In this document: in pieces, positions 42,507 to 54,815 of the stretch
Layout: every line of letters begins with the position of its first letter
Position numbering within the stretch: position 1 is the first letter of the stretch
Assembly: GCF_018446385.1 (NCBI RefSeq)
Contig: NC_056000.1
Coordinates: 35,253,511-35,317,510 of the forward strand
Length of the DNA stretch: 64,000 nt
Source of the DNA: Zingiber officinale
Taxonomy: Eukaryota; Streptophyta; Magnoliopsida; Zingiberales; Zingiberaceae
Direction of reading: 5' to 3'
The notes under the pieces: model-generated
Told to the model about the DNA's origin: nothing
Database searches by the model: none
Seen by the model: only the letters and a program-made list of their open reading frames with translations
Program-made: the position numbers and the translations under genes

Positions 42507-45500
42507 TTATATTTCCTCCAATCGCTTTAAGACTGATTCTGCAAAAATCTGCTGCCTGCAAATCGAGGGAAGAAGGTTTCAGAAACAGGAAGCAGATTGT
42601 ATAGTTAAGGAATAGCATGAGTTCAGAAAAGACTGCAAATATCTCAAAATGTTAGGTAGATAAATGAAAAGAAACATAAAATTTAAAAGCTGCATATGAA
42701 TTGGATTTTATACTGTCCATTTTGTGCCAGAAGTTGATCTCCAGATGTAGTAAGCTTGCAAGACTGTTGTGTGACGACGCGAGTTTTAATTCTGTAATTT
42801 CCTTCCACTTGGATGTTTAAGTATAAACTTATAGAAAGAAAATTTCATTAAAATTATGGGATATATATATGTAAAATGGATGTCATGCATCGAATGGGAG
42901 CATTAGTTCTTGAAGCATTTAAATATATCTTGATTCACGACTCTGAAATGAATTCAATCTAGCAAAATTAAAACTGGATAAATACCATTACACTTTTTAG
43001 CTAAAGTTGGTGCTCCAACTAGTGTTTCCCCTCTCTTTTATTTCCCTCTTCAAAAGTATTCATCTCCTCTCTGTGATCTACGGATGCTATCAAAGGATGA
43101 GTTTTGAGGAAAAAATCTTCCTCTCTAGGTCGGTATTTTAGGTTAGACAAGTCCAATCTCAGTTGACACTATCGGAACTTTACCGGTAGATGTGGCACAG
43201 TAACATTTACCCATGTTGATACCAATATTATCCGTGCCCACTGATATTGATCGACAAAAGTTGCAACTGTGCTGTATCCACCCAGTCTACTTACGGTGGA
43301 AAGAGACTAAACGATGCCCAGGTAGTGATTTGTAGAAAGCGATTTGTTCTAAGCATAAAATCAGGTTAAACAATCAAATGCTTGCTCTCATGTAAATTTG
43401 TAATTTGTTCTAAGCATTATAAGTCGATATATTCATACTTGCGTTCTGTGAGCTTGGGGCTGGGGCGGAAGTACTTCAGATAACCATCCCATGGAACCTT
43501 CTTGAGACCAGCCCGAACGGAGATCATGTCTCGAACCCTTTTCAGTAGGATCATTCAACAGGCAGAGAAGCAGCTTGAGTTGGCATAGGATGAAATTATT
43601 TCAGCTAACAATATTCAGAAAATGAAACTTTACCTTTCAGCAAACTCGATAGGAATCTCGCCAGGTCGTATGTACTGAGGTTCCAGGTACCACACATCGC
43701 AGACTACGGCCCATGATGTCATAAGCTGAGCTAAGTGTGTAGTAAAAGACTGCCTGTTTAAACATTAGCACAACTTACAAAAGGGTAGGATGGTGATAAA
43801 TTTTGATGTTCCATTGTAACTATTATACAACAACATAGAAGTGAAAATGTTATCACAAGAAGATTTATTACTTTTTACTGTTCCAAAAAGCATCCACGAA
43901 AATCTTATTGTACTTGATTGCTACTGGGCACACAGCGCAACCAAGTTCAAAAGCACCCTGAAAATGGATCGTAAAGGACATTCATTAAAGAACATGAAGA
44001 AAACAAGAACACTAAAGAAATAGTTCCTTAGGAAATGGTGGAATCTTCAAGAATGAATAAAAGAAGCACAGAAGAGCCTGTTGAGTTACATTGAAGTACA
44101 TGAACAGAAATTTTAACTATATGTATAACTAACAATAGGGTGTAACCATAATAACTCTTAATGAATAGGATATGAGTGAACAAGCTTAATAATCCGTGAA
44201 CTCATTTAGGTTCATTCGATAATAAAAAATAAATAAATAAATAAAGAAGCTTGAATATTAATGAACTCAGCTCATTAACGGTCATAAAATGAACAATAGC
44301 TTGTTATCAACTTCTCTAAAGTTTGATTATAATTTTGTTTTAAAATATATAGAAAATACAGCAAGTGTGTGTTTGTTCATATTTATGATTTATTTGTGTT
44401 TATTGTTTTTGATATCATACAATTTTTATGATTGCATATTATCTCATAATATATTAAAATGTGAGAAAATAATATCTTCTATATATTATATTATTTTAAC
44501 TAAGTTATAAAGACAACAATGTCTTTAGTCAAGCTTAGAAACAAAAAACTGAGTTTGGTTAGAGTTCAATGACGTTTTAATAAACAAATAGAAGCTAACC
44601 CGCATGAGAAGCATGGTGAGGGACGAGGAAGAAGTTAAAAATCCTACCCGCTTCCTATACAGTTGAGGATGAGAAGTTAAAAATGGGATTATACCAATCT
44701 GTTGGCCAGTTCTTTTGTGTAACAAAGACAATCACATCTGGTTTGTATGTTTTCATGCCTTGTTTTACAGCTAAACATGGCATTCATCTACGAAATGCTA
44801 TGATGCATTAAGGGGATCAGAAGATAATTTCCATCACCAAATATAGTGCAAAGATTAACAACTTTAAGGTGGTGTGGTATGCAGATAAATGCCAAGATGG
44901 TAAGAATAAGACTATTACTAATCATATAAGCCAATGTGAATTTCTATCTAAGTTTCAATGAAAGAGGAAAATCAAGTTTTTGCATAGAGAGTCAAGATTG
45001 TATCTCTCTATATCTAAGCAAGTTAACTCCGCCCATGATGACCGGTCATGGCCGGTCCCAAACCCGGATAAAGGAGGAGGGTTGCGTTAGGTTGCCAGCC
45101 AGCGTCAAACTATGGCAAATATTTCATGAATGAATCCATTAAACTATTGTGCTAATGCTAGGTTGTTCCCCGGAAGGAACGCGTTGCAGGGTCCGACTGT
45201 AACGTCTCGGCAAGGACCGCTGCATCTCCAGAACTCGGGTGTAGTGATAAATATGCAAGAGTTCGCGTTACAGGGTCCGACTGTAACGTCTCAGCAAGGA
45301 TCGCTACATCTCCATGAAAACTTGGGTGTAGTGTTAAATAGGCAAGAGTTCTCACACCATAGGTTAGATAAGAACAAATATGATAGGAAAACTAATAATC
45401 TAAGATTTGGAACATGGAACATAGGAACTCTCACTGGTAAATCAATGGAGGTAGTAGATATGATGATTAGGAGAAAAATTAATATTTTATGTGTACAAGA

Positions 45501-48500
45501 GACAAAATGGACAGGTGAGAAGGCAAAGATGATAGAGAACTCGGGTTTTAAGTTATGGTACACGGGAAAGAGTAAAACAAAAAATGGAGTGGGTATTATT
45601 GTAGATAGTTTGTTAAAGAATGAAGTTGTAGGAGTAGTTAGAAAAGGGGATAGAATTATAACCCTTAAGATAATAGTGGCGAAAGAAACTATGAACATAA
45701 TTAGCGTATATGCACCACAAGTAGGATTAGATGAAGCTACCAAATTAAGGTTTTGGGAGGACTTAGATGAAATATTACAAAATATTCCACCAAATGAAAG
45801 GATTTTAATAGGAGGTGATCTAAATGGGCATGTCGGAGTAAAAAATGAGGAATATGAGAGAGTACATGGGAGTTATGGGTTTGGAACTAGGAATGAGGAA
45901 GGGAAAATTATATTAGATTTTGCGATAGCATATGACCTTATATTAGCTAATACGTTTTTTAAGAAAAGAGAAGAACACTTAGTCACATTCAAAAGCGGGA
46001 ATAATAGATCGCAAATTGACTTTCTTATGGTTAGGAAGAAGGATAGAAAGATTTGTAAAGATTGCAAAGTCATCCCTAGAGAAAGCTTAACTACCCAACA
46101 TAAGGTAGTAGTGTTGGATATACGTCTCAAACATAGTATCAATAGAAAGAAAATATATACAATTCCTAGAATTAATTGGTGGAAGTTAAAGGATGGGAAA
46201 CAACATATATTTAAAGAGAAGGTAGAAGTACAAGCATTAGGTGAAATATACGATGACTCTAATACAACATGGGATAAGATGGTATCAAAGTTGAAAATAG
46301 TAGCTAAGAGTGTCCTCGGTGAGTCAAAGGGACATGCACCGCTAAGTAAAGAATCTTGGTGGTGGAATGAGAAAGTACAAGAGAAAGTGAAGGAAAAACG
46401 AATAGCTTATAAGGAATTATATATTTGTAAGAACGAAGAAAATTTTAAAAAATATACAATAGCCAAGAAAGAAGCTAAGAAAGTAGTGAGTGAAGCAAAA
46501 AATGAAACTTTTGAACGGTTATATCAAAAATTAGATACAAAAGAAGGGGAAAAAGACATCTATAGAATAGCTAAAGTGAGAGAAAGAAAAACAAGAGATC
46601 TTAGCCAAATAAAATGTATTAAAGATGAATGTAATAGGGTATTAGTAAGCGATGGAGAAATAAAAGAGCGGTGGAAGAGGTATTTTCATCAACTTTTTAA
46701 TGAAGGTTTAGGAGACCAACTTAACTTAGGTAATTTAATTAGGTCAAATGAGCATTCAAATTTTAATTTTTATCGTAGAATTCAAACTTCGTAGTAAAAC
46801 AAGTTTTAAATGAGATGACAATGAAAAGCCGTTGGACCGGATGATATTCATATATCTTTGATAGCTAATACCAAGTTATTAATATTGGATAGGTTAACAA
46901 TATATGAAAGCGAAAAAAAATGTCGGATCAATGGAGAGTAAATACTCTAGTTCTCTTATATGAGAACAAGAGAGACGTATAAATTTTTACAAACTATAGG
47001 AGTATTAAATTAATGAGTCATACCCTGAAATTTTGGGAAAGAGTAATAGAAAAAAGATTAAGAAAGGCGACCATAGTGATTGAAAATCAATTTGATTCAT
47101 GTCTGAAAGGTTGACAATAGAAGCTATACATTTTCTCAAGTAATTAATTGGAGAAAAACAAAACCTACACATGATATTTATTGACTTAGAAAAATCTTAT
47201 GATAGAGTCCTAAGAGAAATTATATGAAAAATTCTAGAAAAGAGAGGTGTTCTAATTAAGGATATGTATGAGGATGTAACGACCAGAGTGAAGACTTTAG
47301 GCAGATTAACTAAGCATTTCCAATAAAGATAGGGTTACATCAAGGATCGCCTTAAGCCCCTATCTTTTACATTAATTATGACACAGTACCGTGGTGCATG
47401 TTGTTTGCAGATGATATTATTTTGGTAGATGAGACACGTGAAGGAGTAAATGCTAAGCTAGAATCTTGGAGAGAAACACTAGAAGGGAAAGGTTTTAAGC
47501 TTAGTAGATTAAAGACGGAATATATGGAATTTAAGTTTAGCAATATTAGAAGTAATGAAACAATTGTTAAGATAGGAGAAGATGAGTTGCTTGGAACCGA
47601 GAGATTTAAATATTTAGGATCATTTTTACAAAATGATGGAGGGATTGAGAGAGATGTCTTACATAGAATACAAGCAGGATGGGTGAAATGGAGAGGAGCG
47701 TCGAGTGTTTTATGTGACCGTAAAGTACCTCTTAAACTTAAAGGTAAGTTCTATAAAATCGCAGTTAGACCTGCTATGTTATATGGAGCTGAATGTTGGG
47801 CTATGACTCGAGCACATGAGCAGAAGATGAGAGTTGCAGAGATGAGGATGTTAAGGTGGATGTGTGGACATACGAGGATGGACAAAATAAGAAATGAGAA
47901 CATTAGAGAGAAAGTAGGAGTTGCATCTATTGAGGAAAAACTCAGAGAGACACGTTTAAGATGGTATGGACATGTACTTAGACGACCAATAAATGCTCCA
48001 GTTAGGCGATGTGAAACTATGATAAACATGCATATAAAACGAGGAAGAGGAAGACCAAAAAAGACTTGGTTAGCAACAATAAAACAAGATAAAATTTTTT
48101 TAAATATAGATGATGATATAATAGGAGATAAAGCTCAATGGCGTAAAAGGATTCATACAGCCGACCCCACCTAGTGGGAAAAGGCTTGGTTGTTGTTGTG
48201 TTGTGTATATCTAAGCAAGTTGAGACATCATGTTTATATAAAATGTAGGAATATAAATTGGGTACTAACCTTCTTGAACATAACAGTGTAATGGTTGTTT
48301 ACACAAGTTCCTTCAGGAAATATGAGAAGAGGATTGTTGTCAACTCCTTGAGTATGTTCCCTTATCCTAGAAAAAAAATTCAGAGAGCGGTCAATAACCA
48401 CAAACAAGCAAACCAGAACTCACACCATCATCAATAGAAATTTTACTTTGTAGCAACGACTTCACGATCTTTGGACTCAGTGCGATTAAACCAAATACAG

Positions 48501-51500
48501 CCCACACTTTCTAAAATAGTCTTCTGAATAAATCCTGTGCACCAATTCAAGCATTTATTATTTCTCAGGTCAGTTAATAGAACAGAATAAGGGCCAGGTA
48601 AAGGAATTGTAGATCCTCACCAACCCAACCAGGATGCTTCTGCATGATAACAGCAAATGCTGTCATCTGTTCTAAGATGATGAAATCAATCATAGAAGTG
48701 TGGTTGGCAACAAATACCTGTTAAATATTACACTCCAGATAAAAAGAGGCTGAAAACTACCATCTATAAGATCTACGAGAACATGAAGAACCTGCTGCGG
48801 ACGTCTGCTTGGACGTGGTCCATGGTATTTGATCACTCCTGTCCATGAAGCAACAAAAACACTGCACATCATTTCAACCAGTTTCCTCTGCACAGAAGAA
48901 ACAAATAGAGATCAGCACATAGTGAATGGAAACAGTATGTAAGTATAGAAAAGTTAATACAAATTAAAACATCAGTCAATAAGTGTTTGCAGCTGATACA
49001 ATTGCTACTTAAATTGCATCCTTCTAAAGCAAAAGTATTGCAAGAAAAAGAGTAACAGGGTAAAGTGCCTTAGGTTCTGTATCAATGATTTTTAACATGT
49101 ATGGAAGATCAAAATATGTGACAACTTCAAAATATGAACATCAAAAGCAAACAGGTCTGCTTCTCATCAAAACTCTCTGGTCATGAGACTGACAAAATTA
49201 CCAATCTTTAATAATGAATCTACCTCCACTCAAATTGACAAACCATTAAATTTTGGTTAGGACTGCTCACAAAACACCATTCTCTCAAGAGGCATCAATT
49301 TGGAGTTAATGACCGATTGATCTAAGGAATTCTGATTGATATTAGTGCCTTGTTACTATGAACAACACATCTTAACAAAAAGGAAGGAAAAAATTAGAAG
49401 CGAAAAGAAAGAAATCTACTACTTCCCATTTCTATTTTACTTTTACTGCTCTTTGGTATGGAGTCTGTGGACTTCCCTGTCTCTTTAGTTTCATTGTTTT
49501 TCATGATTCAATCAACGACATCATCCATGCAGAGATCAACAATGTTTTTTCCTAATGATGGCACACACACAACTTAACAGTAAACTCCTGAATTGTAGCA
49601 TTATATCTAAAGTTATATAAGGAAAAGAAGCACAATCCATTCCACTTGTTCTAGATATTCATAACACATGCAATCTCTAATGTATAATGTAAATCCTAAA
49701 TCATAAACATACTGAAAGATAGAGTATAAGAGCATCCCAACAAAATTAAGAAATAATGGAATAGGAAAATAACAAGCTACTTGGCACTGAAAATGTGAAT
49801 CTGCAAGTATTAAAGCGATCAAAGATTGACAATTACAGATAATGATGTAGAATAGATTAAGTTCTTAAGATACATTGCCCAAGGCGTCTATTCATTAGAA
49901 AAATTACTTATATGGTATGTAATTCTTAAAGTATCTATTAGACTATCAAATAGATAAATTGAGGTACAACAAGAGATGTACCTCTATTTTGCATCTCCAT
50001 TTATCATGCCCTCTTATAAGGAAATGTACTGGAAGGAAGGCTGCAAAGAACACTATCCATCCCAGAGCCAAAACTCCAACTCTACAAAACATACAAGAGA
50101 TTAGATTGGAGAAAGAGACGAGCCAACTAAAGCTACTTATGGATCACCAAATATTTGGAAGACATGTTTTCTGCAAAATGAGAAGTTGAGAGGCTGTACA
50201 AGGGCATAACAGCATCAAGTAGACAAAAGATATTTAACAAGTTTATTGGTTCATCCCTGGGAGAAAAAAATCAAACTAAAAGAACACACCTCAACCCCAG
50301 ATAAAGCCAATAAAATGATACACAAACTAACCTCGACCAATTAAATAACCAAATTAAAACTAATATGAACATTAATTAAATCCCACAAGCAATACTAGCA
50401 TCCTGTTTCTGTGAAGATATATATCAAATGATGGACTGGGGGCAAGAGATAATGAATTAAGAGTGAGAAATCAGTCAAAGAATAGATTATCTTCCTCTAT
50501 CTTCCTTTGACAAATAAAGAGGAAAGATATTTATTTAAATAGATGAATTTAGGCATCCATCCTTTGTAACTCATCAATCTAAAATTGGACAGAAAGCTAA
50601 ATAACACCTGTTGGTTGTTTTTTTTTAAAAAAAAAATGACTATCCTCTTCAATTACATTCAATCAAGGAGATAACTAAAAGAACAATTTCAGTTCATACC
50701 TCCTCTCCATATTTCCATCCTTTTTAATTTGTCATCTCTCCAAAGAAACATGGTCAAGTGTAAGCATCTGATCTATTTAACTGATTTTGCTTAATTTTTT
50801 TTTTATTAAAAAATTGAATAGCTAACCACAGATGGTAATGACCTTGTACGAGAAGCACCAGCAGCATCTATTAGAAGGATTCCAATATAAGAATGGTGTA
50901 AACATGAGATACATTACTTCCACAAATACACACCTAGCATTATATGGAAACACATACATATAACATATTGCTGGCCAAAATGTCATCCTCAAATATATGC
51001 AAACAAAAATACTTGAGACGTATTGCAGGCTCATGTACCAGCCTAGTATTTACTCATTGTTGGCTCCATACTAGTCTAGTTTCATATGGAACTCTATGAA
51101 GAACAAATTAATCAATTTCATTAGAATTAAACTGATAAAGCTCCGTAGAGAATAAGCCTTACTAACATCATCCTACTTGTTGAACAAGCATGCAAAAGAT
51201 AAATATCTCAAAATTTAAAGTAGTTCTTGTATTTTAGTTTCGATTACATTGCAGAAACTAATAGGGTGAAAATACCAAGTGGAATTAAGCAAGTGATAAG
51301 ACACAATGTGATTGTTTGGGAAAACATGGGCAACGCTTGTTAGGCCACTAACTGACAACCTATATCAATGTTGAACAACAAGAGTAAGCTGTGTAACCAT
51401 TGTCACATGCCAATCAATAATTGAATGCACGATATCAACCAGCCAAGGCATGATAAATACACGCAGATAGTTATTTATGGTGTATCTAATCCATAGTTAT

Positions 51501-53763
51501 TTATGGTGTATCTAATCCATGCATTAGGCTCAGAATTCACCATCTCACATACATTACAAATGCACCCCTAGAGGGGTAATTCAAGTATATCAGAACTACC
51601 CCAAGTTTCATTTTGCAGATTACAATACTTTCCAAGTTTCATGTATATGAGAACTACCCTGACTGAACTGACCCTCCACTGCAAAGCAGAGTCAACCAGA
51701 ATACAATTTCCTATGAAAGAAAAGCTCTGATTCCAACCCTCCCATCCGCATCAAGCAACCAAGGAAAGCTTGAGCTGATGTTCATTATAGTGTATTTGGC
51801 ATGTATTACATATGTTCTACAACATGAATTCTCCATCAAAATAAGTAATTTCTTCATCCTTTTCACTTGCATAGTTGCATGATATAAAACAAAAGACGAA
51901 TATGACACATGATGGTAGAAATGTTATTAAATAGAATTACAATGTATTGAAAAGGCCATATGGCTTGTGAATCTGACAAAAAGAATTAGCAGTTAACTCC
52001 ATGAACGACAAAACTGAGTTAAAACAATGCATAATAATTGGTATATTAATCAGTTCATTAAGGTTGGGCCTTCATCAATATCACTATAGATGCCTAGGTG
52101 GTAGCCAAGTTGCTAGGAGGCCACCACAAAAATATCATCCATTTTGGCTTGGTACTTATTATTGAGTCTACCCTTTTTCTATGCAAAGGAAACAACACTC
52201 TCACAATTGGACTAGGATAGCACTTCCAAGCTGGAAGTGGCCACTTAACTTGAGTTATATCATTAATAAACGGACAGAAATAATTGGAATTTAACTAGAT
52301 GAACAATTATTTTACTATTCAAGTAGCAAACTGAAGTTACTCATTGTCCAAAGTGTTCTGATTTCTACTTGATCATCATGCATAAGTCACTGCTGGGCAT
52401 ATCAGAAATTAGCTAAGGTACATTATTATAAAGTGTGCTGCGGATAAAGTAGGAAAACACACATTATGCAAAATCTAGAATGAATGGTAGGCACTTGCAT
52501 CTCATAATGGATTTTGCTAAATCAAATTACAACTAATCAGACCTTGCTGGAAAGAGAATCCCATATCGTACAACTACTCCCAAGCACCACAATGGGAACA
52601 AATAGATATTCCAATTCCAAGGTTCCGGAGAATTTGATTTAAAACAGCGTGTAAAAGAGTCCTGTACCCCATGAAAGACAATTAAATATCAAAATCAAAG
52701 TAAGTCAACAACATGAAGCATTTGGATACATAGAGTTAAGCTAATCCACGAAACTAACCATCACGGGTTTGATAAAAACAAGAAGAGATGGCATTTAGCT
52801 TTCGATAAATGTTCAGCATATTCAACTTCCAAAAAAGTAAAAATAAATAAATTTCTTATTTACAAAGTCCAAATACTGAACAAGAACAGATGGCATTGAG
52901 ATTTTGATAATCATGCATGATTACCAAACACCATGCCATCAACCACTCACTAACATCTAATAACCTTTTGTTTACATATCACAAGAAAAATTCAATGAGA
53001 AAACAAAAGGATCCACCAAAAAAATTTATCACAACAATCACGGAATAATGCTTAAAAGACCCAATAAAAACATAACTTTGCTCCATCAGGTAGTATTAAC
53101 TCAACTATCATGCTTTGTATTAAGTTTCTAGCAAGAAAATAATCTTAGAAAATTTAACAGCCCGGGAAAAATCACAGAGCCACCAAAAGACTACAAAAGA
53201 AACGTCATATCACGTCGCCCTTTCAGTTCAAAACCTTAAGTTAGTGCTTTTACATTAAAAATAACTCCAAAGATCCTCAAAAAATGTGTAACCACCACAT
53301 TAACAGCCCCCCTACAACGACCCCATGTCGTATGGAGGGAGGTTCAACAGGAGCACAGGTGGCAAGCGCATGGTGAGGCCTTAGGCAGTGAATCCCTGGG
53401 ATCGACCCCTGCCCGATTTGGACAGAATACAATGCGCTTACCATCTCTGCCAAGCCCTAGGGACAACTCCAAAGATCCTCGAGATTGAGAGAAAGGTAGA
53501 GAGAGACTGACATCCACAATGGCGCCCGCAGCTTCAGTGAGGGTAGGGGAAATGTCTAAAAGGTCGGACCTGAGCAATGAAAGTATATTATAGTAAGTAT
53601 ATCTGATCAAATATTCTTTAAAAAAAAAAAAAGTGTAATAGAGATGAAAAGAGTACAAATGGAGCTTCTTTGGAACTTCCCGAATTGTCTCCGTCGTAAG
53701 ATACTCCTCAATGTTGGGACGATCAAGGTCAGTCTCCATACTTGAAGAATCCAATCCCCCCAT
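42507..53763 (-). CDS. GPAT9: Glycerol-3-phosphate acyltransferase 9 (ER, sn-1), 12 exons
   Basis: Exons in transcript order: 53763-53657, 53569-53512, 52661-52543, 50081-49982, 48887-48792, 48717-48621, 48534-48447, 48366-48270, 43957-43872, 43753-43634, 43537-43439, 42555-42507. All introns are GT-AG and the exons sum to 1116 nt: 371 residues plus stop, the usual GPAT9 length. It acylates sn-glycerol-3-phosphate with acyl-CoA to lysophosphatidate in the ER, the first step toward membrane lipids and triacylglycerol. Visible features are DRPNIEEYL near the start, ISPTLTEAAGAIVD, two hydrophobic spans at about 74-93 and 96-117, motif I NHTSMID (His166, Asp171), GCIWFNR (204-210), FPEGT (238-242), VCPVAIKY (263-270), and RAGLKKVPWDGYLKYFRPSP near the end. 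Intron 8 holds an antisense LINE. ATG 53761-53763 is the first Met; an upstream non-coding exon is likely. Confidence 0.95.
45130..46794 (+). CDS. LINE ORF: AP-like endonuclease and N-terminal part of RT protein
   Basis: This 554-codon open frame belongs to the RTE LINE. After a duplicated peptide (ALQGPTVTS, twice, residues 18-70) comes an exonuclease-endonuclease-phosphatase domain: RFGTWNIGTL, LCVQETKW (catalytic Glu), NIISVYAPQ, LIGGDLNGHVG (catalytic Asp and Asn), SQIDFLMVRK and a TTQHKVVVLDI ending with the catalytic His. The domain nicks target DNA to prime reverse transcription. A lysine-rich linker follows. The frame ends at 46794 where the reverse transcriptase should begin (NEHSNFNFYRRI); beyond that the frame shifts. 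Confidence 0.9.
   Translation: MNPLNYCANARLFPGRNALQGPTVTSRQGPLHLQNSGVVINMQEFALQGPTVTSQQGSLHLHENLGVVLNRQEFSHHRLDKNKYDRKTNNLRFGTWNIGTLTGKSMEVVDMMIRRKINILCVQETKWTGEKAKMIENSGFKLWYTGKSKTKNGVGIIVDSLLKNEVVGVVRKGDRIITLKIIVAKETMNIISVYAPQVGLDEATKLRFWEDLDEILQNIPPNERILIGGDLNGHVGVKNEEYERVHGSYGFGTRNEEGKIILDFAIAYDLILANTFFKKREEHLVTFKSGNNRSQIDFLMVRKKDRKICKDCKVIPRESLTTQHKVVVLDIRLKHSINRKKIYTIPRINWWKLKDGKQHIFKEKVEVQALGEIYDDSNTTWDKMVSKLKIVAKSVLGESKGHAPLSKESWWWNEKVQEKVKEKRIAYKELYICKNEENFKKYTIAKKEAKKVVSEAKNETFERLYQKLDTKEGEKDIYRIAKVRERKTRDLSQIKCIKDECNRVLVSDGEIKERWKRYFHQLFNEGLGDQLNLGNLIRSNEHSNFNFYRRIQTS
45180..45352 (+). repeat. Two tandem copies of an about 86-bp unit in the LINE 5' part
   Basis: CAGGGTCCGACTGTAACGTC occurs at about 45187 and 45271, each followed by a matching GCAAGGA..GCT.CATCTCCA and GGGTGTAGTG segment. 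The duplication lies inside the open frame and is in frame. Confidence 0.85.
46795..48174 (+). pseudogene. LINE reverse transcriptase, broken N-part and intact C-part
   Basis: Between 46795 and 47397 the sequence has many stops and shifts, but FIDLEKSYDRV and LHQGSP-like pieces are legible. From 47398 a 258-codon frame reads MLFADDIILVDETREGVNAK, with the catalytic FADD core, then GFKLSRLKTEYMEF, LGSFLQNDGGIERDV, LYGAECWAMT, MRMLRWMCGHTRMD and RLRWYGHVLRRP. These are hallmarks of the RTE reverse transcriptase C-terminus. It ends at 48172-48174 just before the 3' tail. Confidence 0.9.
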
Positions 53764-53775
53764 AGCAGCCAAAAT

Positions 53776-54215
53776 TCTGTATGAATAAAACCTTTATATA
53801 GAAATTTGCTAAATCCACCACAATGATGGGAGATTCAGCTATCTCACCGAAAATATTCTGAAATCCAAATTGCTCACCTTTTACTATCATAAAAAGAACC
53901 TCTAGATCATAGGACCTTAAAGACTATACTCTAGTTCCTCCTATTTACCCCTCTCATTCTCCATCAAATGCAATCTACCCAAACAGAAATAAAAAAGGGA
54001 AAAGGAGCCTTAATTACTGGAAGAGAAATCCTTGCAGGCAAGTACCTCCGACCTACGAGCTGGCTTCCTATCTGTCGGTGGGTTCTCGCCGGAGGGGCTC
54101 GCCTCCGGGCGCCGATGAAAGTAGCGAAAAGGGGGAGGCTAGCCGATTCGCAGGCAGCGAAGCGAAGAGGCGACGAGTCGGTTCCAACACGTTGCTATCT
54201 ATTGGGTAACTATGT
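53776..54215 (-). other. Probable GPAT9 5' UTR with an intron
   Basis: A GC-rich block at about 54046-54215 has a good donor on the minus strand (CGGAG|GTACTTG at 54046/54045). A matching acceptor (TTCATACAG) ends at 53777, 13 bases before the start codon. This suggests a non-coding first exon and an intron of 269 bp (53777-54045). It is inferred from splice signals and composition only; the transcription start was not located. Confidence 0.5.
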
Positions 54216-54249
54216 GGGCCACCACGTATGTGGCAGTCTGTAAAAGGTG

Positions 54250-54815
54250 ATCGTGTAACATTCATTTAAAAAGTAATCGTGTAACATTCGTTAACTTTTA
54301 TTCGAAGGAAATTTATAGTTTACCCCAGGCTGTACTTGTTTTCAAATCGACGGAGTCTCAAAGGTGAAATTTCTGAATTTCAAAAACGTATCAATATTTC
54401 ATTATTTCCATTTATGGGTTTTCAAAAGACGTATAAATATTTTATTATTCTCAAAAGGTGTATGAAATATACAATTTTATCGTACAGGGAACGTTTCTTT
54501 TCTTTCGTTTGTTTTTTTCTCGCTTACATCACGTGCATTTCTTTCTAAATTAAATTAAATTAATTTAAACATCATTTAAACTTTAATAAATAATCCTCTA
54601 AATTTATTTATTTTTATTTTTAATTTTAAAACTTTTATAAAAACTAAAAATATATAAAAAGAATGTTAATAAAACATTAAAAATAGCTTTTCTTATTTTT
54701 TAACATCTTCACATTTTTAATATGTAATTATAAAAGGGTCAAAAATAAAAATAATAATAATAACCAGAGTTGATTTTATTAATAAGAATATTTTTTTTAA
54801 AAAAAAATAATTTTG
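54250..54815. other. AT-rich region upstream of GPAT9
   Basis: No gene was recognised. ATCGTGTAACATTC is repeated at 54250 and 54277. A minus-strand TATA box could not be singled out from the AT-rich background. Confidence 0.5.

Larger units (their letters stand above)
45025..48205 (+). mobile_element. Full-length RTE-type LINE in GPAT9 intron 8 (antisense)
   Basis: The 3181-bp element is bounded by a perfect 16-bp duplication TATATCTAAGCAAGTT (45009-45024 and 48206-48221). It encodes an endonuclease then a reverse transcriptase and ends in a TTGTTGTTGTG tail rather than poly(A), preceded by CCGACCCCACCTAGTGGGA, the typical plant RTE 3' end. Length suits a complete RTE element. The endonuclease half is open and the reverse transcriptase half is broken, so it is inactive. 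It lies well away from both splice sites of the intron (43958-48269), although its right end is only about 50 bp from exon 8. Confidence 0.95.

Noticed and set aside
42412..42618. Minus-strand 68-codon frame at the GPAT9 3' end
   Set aside because: It runs through the last intron acceptor and the 3' UTR in a different frame from the spliced exon 12.
53344..53772. Continuous 142-codon minus-strand frame over the start of GPAT9
   Set aside because: It begins at TTG and reads through introns 1 and 2. Correct splicing restores the known GPAT9 N-terminus, so the continuous frame is not the protein.
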